DNA of 64,000 nt from Saprospiraceae bacterium (GCA_022842725.1 JALHOZ010000003.1:124001-188000); one strand, 5' to 3'; shown: positions 51,935 through 61,607, counted from the first letter of the stretch. Program-made: numbers and translations. Notes: generated from the letters alone by a model not told the origin.

Positions 51935-53347
51935 ATGGAACATAAGACAAAACGGGATGCTGCGCTTATCAATCTTGTTTCAGATTTTGAAACAAAGTTT
52001 GAGCAAGGTAATCTTGGATATATAGAAGACAAAGCTTTTATCAGACTCATTGAATATTATGAAGAAGAATATCTTCCCGAAAAGGCTTTGGAAGTTGTAG
52101 ATATTGCCTTGGAACAATTTAAGTACCGAAGTGATTTTTATATCATAAAGGCAAAACTTCTTCTTAATTTCGGTAAGTACGATTATTGTTTGGATTATTT
52201 GGAACAGGCTGCAACAATTGCACCTTTTGAAACAGAAATTTTGTTGTTGAAAGCAAGAGTTTTTGCCTTAAAGAAAGATATACATTCCGCTTTAGATATT
52301 ATAAGTGAACTGAAAACATTTATTCTTAAGGACGATATGATAGACGTTCTCATAGCAGAATCGTTTGTTTATGAGTCCATGAAGGATTATGATAAGATGT
52401 ATGATTGCCTTGCAAAGGCAGTAAAGCTCGACTCCAACAATGTGGAGGCCATGGAAAGAATCTGGATCAGTGCAGAGCTGTCGAGAAGATATAATGATAG
52501 TGTTAATCTTCATATGGAAATCATCGATAATGATCCATATAACTATCAGGCCTGGTATAATTTAGGCCATGGATATATATGTACTTATGAATATGAAAAA
52601 GCAATTGAAGCGCTTGAATATTCATATATCATCAACGAAAATTTTGAAAGTGGTTATTTGGATTGTGCCGATACCTGCCTTCAGATAGGCAATTTCAAAA
52701 AAGCCTTGGAAATTTATTTGGAAGCAAACCAAAAGTTCGGACCAAACAGTGAATTGATGGTCAATATCGCTAACTGTTACCTGAGGCTTAATCATACTGC
52801 TTTGGCAAAACAATGGTTGTTAAAATCTATCAAGATAGATACGTACAATGACGAAGCATATTTTTTGTTGGGTGAAAGTTATTCCAGAGATGCCGTTTGG
52901 TACAATGCTATAAACGCATACCACAAAGCCATAGATTTAGACAATCGAAGAGAAGAATATTATTTGGGTCTGGCCAAAGCTTATCTTGCCGTAGAAGATT
53001 ACAACAAAGCGACTGTTAATTTTCAAATGGCAACGCAGACCGGTCCCGAAGATACCCAATCGTGGTATGAATACGCCCGTTTTCTGATCAAATTGAGTCT
53101 GATTGATGAAGCCAATCTGGTATTAGAAGAAGCGGATGAAAATACTTATGGTAGTGAACTCCTTTACTGCAGTGCAGCTATTGCTTATATCAGAAAAGAC
53201 AAATCCACTTGTATAGAATATTTGGAAGAAGCTCTTGCAGAAGACTATTCCAAACACCAGATATTGTTTGAGCTTGTTCCTGAAATTAAATTGGAAAAAG
53301 ATATAAACGGAATAATCCGATATTATAAAGATTCAGAAGAAGTATAA
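51935..53347 (+). CDS. Tetratricopeptide-repeat protein
   Basis: A 470-residue soluble protein of at least nine TPR units (for example FYIIKAKLLLNFGKYDYCLDYL, YQAWYNLGHGYICTYEYEKA and AYFLLGESYSRDAVWYNAIN). TPR superhelices scaffold protein complexes. I prefer the ATG at 51935 because it aligns with relatives (MEHKTKRDAALINLVSDFE) and sits 36 bases after a -7-like box; the reading frame also extends back to a TTG at 51842. A strong terminator follows. No catalytic domain, signal peptide or membrane anchor. Confidence 0.85.
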   Translation: MEHKTKRDAALINLVSDFETKFEQGNLGYIEDKAFIRLIEYYEEEYLPEKALEVVDIALEQFKYRSDFYIIKAKLLLNFGKYDYCLDYLEQAATIAPFETEILLLKARVFALKKDIHSALDIISELKTFILKDDMIDVLIAESFVYESMKDYDKMYDCLAKAVKLDSNNVEAMERIWISAELSRRYNDSVNLHMEIIDNDPYNYQAWYNLGHGYICTYEYEKAIEALEYSYIINENFESGYLDCADTCLQIGNFKKALEIYLEANQKFGPNSELMVNIANCYLRLNHTALAKQWLLKSIKIDTYNDEAYFLLGESYSRDAVWYNAINAYHKAIDLDNRREEYYLGLAKAYLAVEDYNKATVNFQMATQTGPEDTQSWYEYARFLIKLSLIDEANLVLEEADENTYGSELLYCSAAIAYIRKDKSTCIEYLEEALAEDYSKHQILFELVPEIKLEKDINGIIRYYKDSEEV

Positions 53348-53391
53348 ATAGAATTAAACAACGAAAAACTCTTTTTAATAACCAAAACTGA

Positions 53392-53423
53392 AGAGTATCT
53401 TTCTCGAAGGATACTCTTTTTTT
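53392..53423 (+). terminator. Intrinsic terminator after the TPR gene
   Basis: AGAGTATC (53392-53399) pairs with GATACTCT (53410-53417), and six T follow. The stem loop begins 45 bases after the stop. Confidence 0.8.
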
Positions 53424-53473
53424 ATTTCCATCCCTAAGGATTGATGTTCCGGTGTCTCTAAAACCTTAAAGGT

Positions 53474-54787
53474 CTAATTTTCTTTTGTTTTTGGGTTGTT
53501 ATTGCCAAATCGTTTTCCTGCGTGCAAACCTTTATCTGACGTATGGCCAGATTTTGGTTTACCCTTTTGATTTGAATGTGACTTCCCTTTGCTGTTTTGT
53601 CCTCCTCTGACAGGTTTTTGAAAAGATCTGGATCTGACTGGTTTCCATTCAGGACTAATCCCAACCGATTCGGGAATGGTTCCTTTCATTATCTCTTTTC
53701 CCAGTTGTTTTTCGATTAAATTCATCCGGTACATATCCTCACTGTTGACTAATGTAATGGCCACACCTTTGGAATCTGCTCTTGCTGTCCTTCCTATTCT
53801 GTGAACATAGTCTTCCGCATCATGAGGAACCGTAAAATTAATAACAAGTTGGATATCCTTAATATCAATCCCTCTTGCCAATACATCTGTAGCAACGATT
53901 ATTCTGATTTGTTTGGCCCTGAAACTATTTAAGACTTCTTCTCTTTCTTTTTGCTCAAGATCAGAAGAGATTCCTTCCACAGCAAATCCGTTATTACGCA
54001 GTGCTCTGGTAATATCTGTGACATGTCTTTTAGTGGAACTGAATATGATAACACTGTCCATCAAAGGGTTTTCTCTGACAATATGGCTGATGAGCGCAAT
54101 CTTATGGCCATCCTCCACTAAATAAACCTGTTGGTCAATACCTTCTGAAGGTTTGCTGATTGCTATGCTGATTTCTTCGGGATTGTTCAGATTTAGTTTG
54201 GCAAGTTCTTTAATTTTCGGCGGCATGGTTGCCGAAAACATCATGGTTTGTCTGGTTTTTGGTAAAAAATCAATAATTCTTTTGATGTCATCATAAAAGC
54301 CCATATCCAACATTCGGTCAGCTTCATCCAAAATAAGATATTTAAGGGTTTTAAACAAAGGATTTCCCATGTTCAAATGAGACAACAATTTTCCAGGTGT
54401 GGCTACAATGATATCAACATGATTTTCCATACCTTTTTTTTGTTGCTCCCATTCATTACCTGAACCTCCTCCATAGACAGCAATGCTTGAAACTCCGGCA
54501 AAATATGCAAAACCCTGAATTTGTTGATCAATCTGAACCGCTAATTCACGGGTAGGAACAATAACTAAGGTCGATGTTCCTTTCTGTGGGTTTTCTTTAA
54601 GCATGTGCATGATTGGCAGCATGAATGCTGCTGTTTTTCCGGTTCCCGTTTGTGCAAAGGCCATCACATCTTTTCCTGCTAATATAGCCGGGATAGCTTT
54701 TTCCTGAATTGGTGTGGCAGCGGTAAAACCCATATAATCTATAGCCTGAAGGATATCTTCATCAAGGCCAAACTCTTTAAATTCCAT
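53474..54787 (-). CDS. DEAD-box RNA helicase, RhlE-like
   Basis: A 437-residue ATP-dependent RNA helicase. Motifs run in order: Q motif (FTAATPIQEKAIP), Walker A AQTGTGKT (45-52), PTRELAVQ, DEAD at 154-157, SAT near 183, and the C-terminal core HRIGRTAR. A basic, Gly/Ser/Lys-rich tail from about residue 375 to the end suggests RNA binding. Such enzymes remodel ribosome assembly or mRNA, often under cold stress. A terminator precedes its start; it is transcribed alone. Confidence 0.93.
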   Translation of the reverse strand: MEFKEFGLDEDILQAIDYMGFTAATPIQEKAIPAILAGKDVMAFAQTGTGKTAAFMLPIMHMLKENPQKGTSTLVIVPTRELAVQIDQQIQGFAYFAGVSSIAVYGGGSGNEWEQQKKGMENHVDIIVATPGKLLSHLNMGNPLFKTLKYLILDEADRMLDMGFYDDIKRIIDFLPKTRQTMMFSATMPPKIKELAKLNLNNPEEISIAISKPSEGIDQQVYLVEDGHKIALISHIVRENPLMDSVIIFSSTKRHVTDITRALRNNGFAVEGISSDLEQKEREEVLNSFRAKQIRIIVATDVLARGIDIKDIQLVINFTVPHDAEDYVHRIGRTARADSKGVAITLVNSEDMYRMNLIEKQLGKEIMKGTIPESVGISPEWKPVRSRSFQKPVRGGQNSKGKSHSNQKGKPKSGHTSDKGLHAGKRFGNNNPKTKEN

Positions 54788-54825
54788 TCTGTAAATAATT
54801 AATGTTAAAACTAACAGTTGTTTTT

Positions 54826-54856
54826 AAAAAAATAGCCGGTGATAATGACCGGCTAT
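54826..54856 (-). terminator. Intrinsic terminator after the M23 peptidase gene
   Basis: ATAGCCGGT (54832-54840) pairs with ACCGGCTAT (54848-54856) around a 7-base loop. On the minus strand it ends in seven T, 20 bases after the stop codon of the M23 gene. Confidence 0.82.
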
Positions 54857-54876
54857 AAGTATTTTTATATTTAGTA

Positions 54877-55860
54877 TCAGTCAAAAGACTGATTATCTTG
54901 TTGTGCTCTTTTTACCAGTTCTCTGTATTCTTTGGGTGACAGGCCGTCAAGTACATAGTCAATAGGATTGACTGCATTACCGTTTATCCATATCTCATAA
55001 TGAAGATGTGGAGCCGTAGATGTTCCTGTACTTCCTACCAAACCGATTTTTTGACCTTTTTTAACTCTTTCTCCCTGCTTAACGGTAATTGTATTCATGT
55101 GGGCATAAAGCGTTTTATATCCATAACCATGATCAATTAATACATGTTTGCCGTATCCGCCGCCAACTTTGTTTATACTGACCACTTTGCCGTCACCTGT
55201 TGCCTGAATATCCGTGCCTTTAGGAGCTGTAAAATCCATACCTTTATGAAACCGTCTTATTTTATGAATAGGATGAATCCTCATTCCAAATCCGGATAAA
55301 AACTTAACGCCCTTTTGTAACTCATCTTCTTTTACCGGCTTAATCGAAGGTATACTCGACAACTTTTTTTCTTTATTTAACGCCAATCCATATAAACTGT
55401 CTAATGACAATTTTTGAATCTCCATCTTAAGTTTTAGTTGGTCCGCCTTTATGTGTGCCTCCTTTATTGCCTTGCCTGAATCCTCCATATTATCAAGGTA
55501 CTGATACTTGTCGTGACCCCCGATACCGCCTTGCCAATATGACTCATCCATAGGTTTAACACCAAAAATCATTCTGTGGACTTCGCTATCTTTCTCGTGC
55601 AGACCTTCCAGTTTTTGAGAAATAACATTAACTTTTTTACCCAGATTAGCCACCTGAAACTTATACATTTCGTTTTCTTTGGTCAAAATTTGTTCTTTTG
55701 GTGTCGGATAAAACTTATATGCCAAAACGAACATTATGACTGAAGTAAAGATAATGGCGGAAATAAACTGGACGCTCCTTTTTACTTTTTCTTTAGGAGA
55801 TAATTTATATTTTTCATATTGTAAGGTGTGCGGATTGTAAATATACTTTTCGTTTTTCAT
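54877..55860 (-). CDS. M23-family metallopeptidase
   Basis: A 327-residue zinc peptidase for peptidoglycan crosslinks. An N-terminal membrane helix (residues 31-48) and a coiled-coil linker (55-170) precede the M23 domain. Zinc ligands are H205 and D209 in RFHKGMDF and H287 in APHLHYE, with H285 as active-site residue. The complete set implies an active amidase/endopeptidase in the periplasm, unlike degenerate EnvC-type activators. A candidate promoter is 245 bases upstream, giving a long leader. Confidence 0.93.
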   Translation of the reverse strand: MKNEKYIYNPHTLQYEKYKLSPKEKVKRSVQFISAIIFTSVIMFVLAYKFYPTPKEQILTKENEMYKFQVANLGKKVNVISQKLEGLHEKDSEVHRMIFGVKPMDESYWQGGIGGHDKYQYLDNMEDSGKAIKEAHIKADQLKLKMEIQKLSLDSLYGLALNKEKKLSSIPSIKPVKEDELQKGVKFLSGFGMRIHPIHKIRRFHKGMDFTAPKGTDIQATGDGKVVSINKVGGGYGKHVLIDHGYGYKTLYAHMNTITVKQGERVKKGQKIGLVGSTGTSTAPHLHYEIWINGNAVNPIDYVLDGLSPKEYRELVKRAQQDNQSFD

Positions 55861-56391
55861 ACTCTACCTGGTAAATTGACTGTATTGAGGTTTAACGTAA
55901 ATGACTGCATTTTTTAAGAAAACTTTTTAAAATGTACGATGAATACTAATCTCTTGCTCAGAAACAAAAGAAAGTTTTACCTTATTCTTTTCCGGCAATC
56001 ACGGCTTCATTTTGATTTTTAAATACATCCTTTGAGGAATATTTAAACAAATGAAATCATCCTGATAATAACCAAATACGTTCGAGGGTGTCGATAATTA
56101 AGTGTAAAGATAGAAAAGGTATCCGTTTCAGCCAATATTTTGTGCCAATATTTTCATTTTTTTTATATTATAATTATAAATATATAAATCGTTCAATGTG
56201 TTGTTGTTTGAAATTTATTCTAATAAAATGCACCTATATTGTTGTTTAGCTTACAACTATATATGTTATAAATATTTTATGCAATAAAGTTTTGCGAAAT
56301 AAGCTCTTCAAAGTCAATAATAAAATTAATAATAACTTAATACCCGTTGAAAATTATTTTTACCATCTTTGCCGGTTCAAACGAAACAATC
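55861..56391. promoter_or_regulatory. Divergent promoter region and long leader
   Basis: On the minus strand TTG (56135-56133), 20 bases, then TATCTTTA (56112-56105) form a good Bacteroidota promoter for the M23 gene, leaving about 240 bases of untranslated leader with only tiny reading frames. On the plus strand CATCTTTG (56364-56371) is one base from TAnnTTTG and lies 20 bases ahead of the PiT ATG. No known riboswitch was recognised. Confidence 0.45.
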
Positions 56392-58881
56392 ATGGAGCCA
56401 TTCATTTACATTGGTTTAGCGATACTTTTAGTTCTTGGAATTTTTGATATCTTTGTAGGTGTCGGTAATGATGCTGTCAATTTTATGAATTCAGCCATTG
56501 GATCAAAAGCGGCCAAATTCAAAACCATTTTATGGATTGCCACTGTTGGTTTAATTTTTGGGGCCGTTTCATCAGCCGGAATGATGGAAATTGCCAGAAT
56601 GGGCATTTTTAATCCACAATATTTTTCGTTTGAAAATGTTATGGTCATCTTTTTGGCCGTCATGCTGACAGATATTGTATTATTAGACGCATTTAACACC
56701 ATCGGATTTCCTACCTCAACAACAGTGTCGGTAGTATTCGAATTGCTTGGTGCATCCATCGTGGTCGCAGGGTTTACCATTGTACAAAATGATCTGCCCA
56801 TGAACTACCTTTTTAATATTGATGATGTCTCTCAAAAAGTGATTGGTTATCTCAATTGGAGTAAAACCAAAACCATAATATCCGGAATTCTGATTTCTGT
56901 ATTTCTCGCTTTTACGGTAGGGGGAATTGTGATGTGGTTTTCAAGAATTCTTTTTAGTTTTCAATACCACAAAAAATTAAAAATTACCGGTGTCATTTGG
57001 GCATCTGTTGCGATGTTATCTATGGGATATTTTTTAATTTATAAAGGATTAAAATCAACTTATTCAACCGAAAAAGTTACGCAAAGTGAAATCATCGATT
57101 ATTATAATTCCGTAAATCCGGGCAAAAAGGAAGTATTAAACTTTGATGATAATATCATTATTAAAAATGTAAAAGGAGAAGAGATGTCCTTTACATATAA
57201 AGAAACGCTTCCCGAAACAAACGAAAAGGTGTATACCGTATTTTTTGGCTCACCTGAAATAAAAAAAATTATAGAAACTATTCAGGATAACATGATTATA
57301 TTCCTAAGTGCCTTGTTTTTGGCGTCCCTTCTGTTTTTTGTCATTTACGAAAGGAGGGGCGGTAATCCTCTCAAAATTGTTGTTTTCGCAGGTATTTTCA
57401 GTCTTGCCATGGCATTTGCAGGAAATGATTTGGTCAACTTTATTGGGGTCCCTTTTGCCGGCTTCCAGGCCTATGACCTTTATAACGCTGCCAATCTTAG
57501 TGCCGGAGGTAATTTATCTCCTGAAAGTTATATGATGGTCGGATTAAAATTCCCGTTACAGACACCGCATTTATATCTATTATTAGCTGGATTTTTTATG
57601 GTCCTTGCTCTATGGTTTTCTAAAAAAATTAAAACTGTTTCTGATACGGAAGTTAAACTTGCTTCGCAAGATGAGACTGCAGAAAAATTTCGTTCAAATA
57701 TCTTGTCCAGAAGTATCGTTGAGTTTAGCGTAAAACTTTCCGGAACATTCAGCAAGATTTTACCTACTCCATTAAAAGAAAAAATTAATAAACAATTTAC
57801 ACCTTTGGTTGCTGCGGACGACGCTGACGCTCCTGCATTTGACCTTGTCAGAGCTTCTGTAAACATGGCAGTAGCCAGTATGCTTATTGCTTTAGGTACT
57901 TCTTTGAAACTTCCCCTCTCTACAACCTATGTTACATTTATGGTTGCTATGGGATCCTCTTTGGCTGACCGCGCCTGGGGAAGAGAGTCCGCTTCCTACA
58001 GAATTGCCGGTGTTTTCAGTGTCATCGGAGGCTGGTTTTTTACCGCATTTTCTGCCTTTTTTACGTCTGCCATTTTAGCTCTTGTTCTGATTAACTTTAA
58101 ACTTTTCGGTCTTATTTTTATCGCAGCAATGGTGTGTCTTTTTATATTGTACACACACATTATTCATAAAAGAGAACGTTTAAAAAAATTACAATCTGAA
58201 GAAGTCACCAATTCCATCGATCTGACAACCGATAAAGCTTTGTCTAAAACGGCCAATCAACTTGCTTCAAGTCTTCGGAACATAGGAGATGCTTATTCCA
58301 TCTCTATCGATGGACTTTTAACGGAAAATAAAGATAAAATTAAAAACGGGCATCAGATTTATATGAATCTGAAATCGTATTACTCCGATATAAAAAATAA
58401 TCTGTTTAAAGCTGTTAAAAAGTCCAAACTTACTGAAAAACAAACAGCACAATTGTATATCTTAAGTAATGACATGATGCAGGACATTCTACAGTCTCTT
58501 GAACTCATCATCATGGCATGCGATAATCATGTTAAAAATTCACACAAACCTCTTTCTGAATTACAGGCTGAAAGCCTCAGAAAAATTGAACATGATTTGT
58601 TACTATACCTGCACAATATAGCAGAATATCTTGAAGGTCATGAGTTCGGAACCATCAATGATCTTAAAAATGTGAAACGTTCTCTTTTTGATAATATTGA
58701 ACTTTCATTGTCCCGACAAGTAGAAGGTGTCAACCAAAAAGCCTACGGCTTTAAAAATACAGATCTTGTTATGTGCCTTCTTCTCGAGACTAAAGACCTC
58801 ATCGCCATTTCAGTCAGGTTTTCAAAATTACTTCACCGACTGATTAAAGGAGAAAGTCCTTTAGGTAACAGGGATAAGTAA
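56392..58881 (+). CDS. PiT-family inorganic phosphate transporter with PhoU-like C-terminal domain
   Basis: A 829-residue fusion. The ATG at 56392 is preferred over a TTG at 56347, since it begins directly before the first helix (MEPFIYIGLAILLVLGIFDIF). The PiT signature is duplicated: GVGNDAVNFMNSAIG near residue 24 and AGNDLVNFIG near 345. A third conserved block PLSTTYVTFMVAMGSSLADRAWGRES lies near 510. From about 610 the C-terminus is a helical DUF47/PhoU-like domain (NQLASSLRNIGDAYSISIDG), likely cytosolic, which would regulate the pore. It takes up phosphate with H+ or Na+. Confidence 0.93.
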   Translation: MEPFIYIGLAILLVLGIFDIFVGVGNDAVNFMNSAIGSKAAKFKTILWIATVGLIFGAVSSAGMMEIARMGIFNPQYFSFENVMVIFLAVMLTDIVLLDAFNTIGFPTSTTVSVVFELLGASIVVAGFTIVQNDLPMNYLFNIDDVSQKVIGYLNWSKTKTIISGILISVFLAFTVGGIVMWFSRILFSFQYHKKLKITGVIWASVAMLSMGYFLIYKGLKSTYSTEKVTQSEIIDYYNSVNPGKKEVLNFDDNIIIKNVKGEEMSFTYKETLPETNEKVYTVFFGSPEIKKIIETIQDNMIIFLSALFLASLLFFVIYERRGGNPLKIVVFAGIFSLAMAFAGNDLVNFIGVPFAGFQAYDLYNAANLSAGGNLSPESYMMVGLKFPLQTPHLYLLLAGFFMVLALWFSKKIKTVSDTEVKLASQDETAEKFRSNILSRSIVEFSVKLSGTFSKILPTPLKEKINKQFTPLVAADDADAPAFDLVRASVNMAVASMLIALGTSLKLPLSTTYVTFMVAMGSSLADRAWGRESASYRIAGVFSVIGGWFFTAFSAFFTSAILALVLINFKLFGLIFIAAMVCLFILYTHIIHKRERLKKLQSEEVTNSIDLTTDKALSKTANQLASSLRNIGDAYSISIDGLLTENKDKIKNGHQIYMNLKSYYSDIKNNLFKAVKKSKLTEKQTAQLYILSNDMMQDILQSLELIIMACDNHVKNSHKPLSELQAESLRKIEHDLLLYLHNIAEYLEGHEFGTINDLKNVKRSLFDNIELSLSRQVEGVNQKAYGFKNTDLVMCLLLETKDLIAISVRFSKLLHRLIKGESPLGNRDK

Positions 58882-58975
58882 TACATAATCTATGCCTTGC
58901 CGACGTTCTTTGATCGTCGCATTTACGTTATTGGAGAATATTCTGATCTCTGGCTCTTAATTGATAGATAATCAT

Positions 58976-58983
58976 TACCTTTG
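58976..58983 (+). promoter_or_regulatory. Candidate -7 promoter box
   Basis: TACCTTTG matches TAnnTTTG exactly. It lies 33 bases upstream of the TTG start of the S1-domain gene. Confidence 0.45.
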
Positions 58984-59016
58984 ATGTAGTTTTTATCACC
59001 TTTACTATTCTGAATT

Positions 59017-59847
59017 TTGGCAACATTAGGAAAAACAAATCAACTCCGCATAGTTAAAAAAGTCGATTTTGGACTTTACCTTGATGGTGGTCCCTTGGGA
59101 GAAATATTGCTACCCAAACGTTATGTTTCACAGGAAATGAATATTGAGGATGTTATTTCTGTTTTTGTTTATTTGGATGGGGAAGAACGATATATAGCCA
59201 CTACGGACATACCAAAAGCAGAAGTTGGTCAGGTAGCATTTCTGAAAGTCCGTTCTATAGAAAAAGTCGGTGCCTTTTTGGAATGGGGAATAATGAAAGA
59301 TATTCTCGTGCCCTTTAGTGAGCAAAAAATCAAAATGGAGGTTGGTAAATATTATGCCGTATTCCTCTACATTGATAAAATCACTGATAGAATTACAGCT
59401 ACCATGAAATTAGAAAAATTTATTCATAAAACAGACTCTGCCTATAATACGGGTCAGTCTGTTCATGGTTTAGTAGTTCAAATTACAGATCTTGCATATA
59501 AGATTGTGATAAATCATGCGCATTTTGGTCTTCTTTACAAGAACGAAGTGTTCAAACCTCTGATGATAGGTCAGAAGATTGATTGTTTTATTAAAAAAGT
59601 TCGTCCTGACGGTAAAATTGATCTGTCAGCAGAAGTTCAGGGATTTCAGAAATTGGACGCTGTTTCCCAAAAAATTTGGGACAAACTGGTATATGAAGGC
59701 GGCTTTTTACCTTATCATGATAAAACGGACGCTGAAGTTATTTACCGTCATTTTGGTCTAAGCAAAAAAGTGTTCAAAGCGGCAATAGGCACTTTATACA
59801 AAGAAAGAAAAATATTAATCTTGCCAAACGGCATAAAATCTATTTAA
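59017..59847 (+). CDS. CvfB-like S1 RNA-binding protein
   Basis: A 276-residue soluble protein of the CvfB/YitL family: tandem S1/OB-fold segments (QLRIVKKVDFGLYLDG, VAFLKVRSIEKVGAFLEWG, VHGLVVQITDLAYKIVI) and a C-terminal winged helix (LVYEGGFLPYHDKTDAEVIYRHFGLSKK). It is thought to bind RNA and modulate virulence or gene expression in Gram-positives. Translation must begin at the TTG at 59017, because an in-frame TGA lies two codons upstream and the usual N-terminus (MATLGKTNQLRI) starts there. Confidence 0.88.
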   Translation: MATLGKTNQLRIVKKVDFGLYLDGGPLGEILLPKRYVSQEMNIEDVISVFVYLDGEERYIATTDIPKAEVGQVAFLKVRSIEKVGAFLEWGIMKDILVPFSEQKIKMEVGKYYAVFLYIDKITDRITATMKLEKFIHKTDSAYNTGQSVHGLVVQITDLAYKIVINHAHFGLLYKNEVFKPLMIGQKIDCFIKKVRPDGKIDLSAEVQGFQKLDAVSQKIWDKLVYEGGFLPYHDKTDAEVIYRHFGLSKKVFKAAIGTLYKERKILILPNGIKSI

Positions 59848-59924
59848 CTTCAAAATCATACTATTTTTGGCTGTCTTTGATTACCCATTTTGATAAAGTT
59901 GGTTATGATAAAAAGATACAAAAT

Positions 59925-59971
59925 GTGTACATAACTCAGTATCCTCTAAGAGTTAATGAGTTATGATACAC
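59925..59971. terminator. Inverted repeat between convergent genes
   Basis: GTGTACATAACTCA (59925-59938) pairs with TGAGTTATGATACAC (59957-59971), a 14-bp stem with one bulged base. It sits between the converging S1-domain and collagen-like genes, and T-rich tracts flank both sides (TTTCCTTTTT on plus; ATTTTGTATCTTTTT on minus). A bidirectional terminator is the simplest reading. Confidence 0.65.
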
Positions 59972-59988
59972 TTTCCTTTTTATAAAAC

Positions 59989-61605
59989 TTATTTAATCCG
60001 ATTGACTTTTTGTTCCGTTGACGGCTGCATGGTTTCATCAGCTCTGATCACCTGATAGTTTTCAAATCCTTTCCTTACGGCTTTTACTTCCCAATCAAAG
60101 CTGAAATTTCCATTTCCCTGCTTTAATTCTTTTACCATAAAACCATTGGCTTTTTTCTCAACTACAGCAAGTCCGTAAGTATCGGTTGAATGTGGCGTCA
60201 ATAATACCGTTACCGTTTGGGTATTGGCTACCCATTGATAATGTTCTGAATATGCCACAAAAACTTCTCCGTTTTTAAGTGTAGCTGTACCCCTTTCATA
60301 GGCAGCAGCTTCTGGTCCTTCGATTGATGCATACCAAATGCCGGAGTTGTTTTGTGTAGGATGATCCATTCTGAAGTTTTTGATATCGGCAAATATCTGA
60401 CCCTGACCCGATGAGTTCACATACATTCCTGATTTTATATTCCCATTAGCATCAGCAACACCAAGATAACCGTTATTTGCATAATTATTCAGATTGGAAC
60501 CAATAACATTAATATACCCGTTTAAACCATATAATCTGGATAAACCAGCTCCCTGATCTCCTATCGTCATATCAGACTGAAAATATCCCTCCTCATCTCC
60601 CACACCTATATAACCTTTGTTTGCATTATTAAACCTGGTTGAAAAGTGAATATTGGTACTACCGTTTGGACCGTAAAAATCAGCGGTACCATAACCCACG
60701 GGAGCAATACCCATATCTATTTTGGCATTTCCAGCCATATCAAACATAGAGAAAAGCGGCAAATTAGGTTCAGCTGTCGTGTATGAAAGTAAAAAATTGG
60801 GATTCCCGTTTTGGCCGTTTATTTTTAAAAAACCAAGATCCGACAAAACAGCGACTTCTTCACCTGCCGGGGCACTGACTTTTACATCTCCCCTTACTTC
60901 CAAAGATGCTGAAGGATTATTTGTGCCAATACCTACACTGCCTTCATTGTAATAAACCGAAGGTCCGTTTTTTACCCAATAACTGTCGCCCGCAGGACCC
61001 TGTAAACCCTGATCTCCTTTTTCTCCTTTAAGTCCCTGAAGGCCGACATCCCCTTTCAATCCTTGTAAACCCATGGGGCCTTGCGGACCTGTTGGTCCCT
61101 GATTTCCTTGCAATCCCTGCGGACCTTGCAATCCCTGAGGGCCGACATCACCCTTCAATCCCTGGATTCCCTGATCTCCTTTTTCTCCTTTAGGTCCCTG
61201 TGGACCGGGTTGGCTATTGGATGCATATAAGGCATATGGAACACTCATCAATTCATTGGTGCCGGTTATACTATAATCCGAACCTCCGTTTGGATCTGTT
61301 TCCGTCTTAATATAAAAAGTCCCCTCTGACCAATCTATTGATTGTATGTTTCCCAAAATTGTCAGTCCTCCGCCGATAGCAAGGGTTATTAAACCATTTT
61401 CATTGGTTTGCGGGTTATGTCTTTCTACAAATACAGGAGTTTCACCTTGTAAAATCTGTATTCGCATTGCTACCGACTTGCTTTTTATCAGATTTCCCTG
61501 ATTATCCCGGATTACAGCCTGATAATTCATTTTTGATGGTGGCTGTGCTTCAGAGGAAAGTACCCAAAAAAACATCATCATGATTATGTAAAAAAGGTTT
61601 TTCAT
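59989..61605 (-). CDS. Exported collagen-like repeat protein
   Basis: A 538-residue exported protein. The signal peptide (MKNLFYIIMMMFFWVLSSEA) is followed by a beta domain (to about 130) common in tail-fibre-like Bacteroidota proteins. Next come about 24 uninterrupted Gly-X-Y triplets (134-207) rich in Pro-Gln-Gly and Lys-Gly-Asp, then a beta-rich region and a conserved C-terminal module (FRMDHP, WYASIEGPEAAAYERGTA). Gly-X-Y repeats form a trimeric triple helix, so a trimeric surface fibre is likely. There is no sorting domain of its own. It starts 2 bases after the small T9SS gene, so they form one operon. Confidence 0.85.
   Translation of the reverse strand: MKNLFYIIMMMFFWVLSSEAQPPSKMNYQAVIRDNQGNLIKSKSVAMRIQILQGETPVFVERHNPQTNENGLITLAIGGGLTILGNIQSIDWSEGTFYIKTETDPNGGSDYSITGTNELMSVPYALYASNSQPGPQGPKGEKGDQGIQGLKGDVGPQGLQGPQGLQGNQGPTGPQGPMGLQGLKGDVGLQGLKGEKGDQGLQGPAGDSYWVKNGPSVYYNEGSVGIGTNNPSASLEVRGDVKVSAPAGEEVAVLSDLGFLKINGQNGNPNFLLSYTTAEPNLPLFSMFDMAGNAKIDMGIAPVGYGTADFYGPNGSTNIHFSTRFNNANKGYIGVGDEEGYFQSDMTIGDQGAGLSRLYGLNGYINVIGSNLNNYANNGYLGVADANGNIKSGMYVNSSGQGQIFADIKNFRMDHPTQNNSGIWYASIEGPEAAAYERGTATLKNGEVFVAYSEHYQWVANTQTVTVLLTPHSTDTYGLAVVEKKANGFMVKELKQGNGNFSFDWEVKAVRKGFENYQVIRADETMQPSTEQKVNRIK
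60985..61206 (-). repeat. Collagen-type Gly-X-Y repeat region
   Basis: About 222 bases coding for about 24 Gly-X-Y triplets. The encoded unit GEKGDQGLQG or a close variant recurs, and the DNA itself is tandemly repetitive, so it may expand or contract between strains. Confidence 0.85.
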
Positions 61606-61607
61606 GT

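Noticed and set aside
59989-61605. Prophage tail fibre
   Set aside because: Collagen repeats and the fibre-like C-terminus occur in cellular surface proteins of Bacteroidota; no phage structural, lysis or terminase genes are present, and it has a signal peptide.
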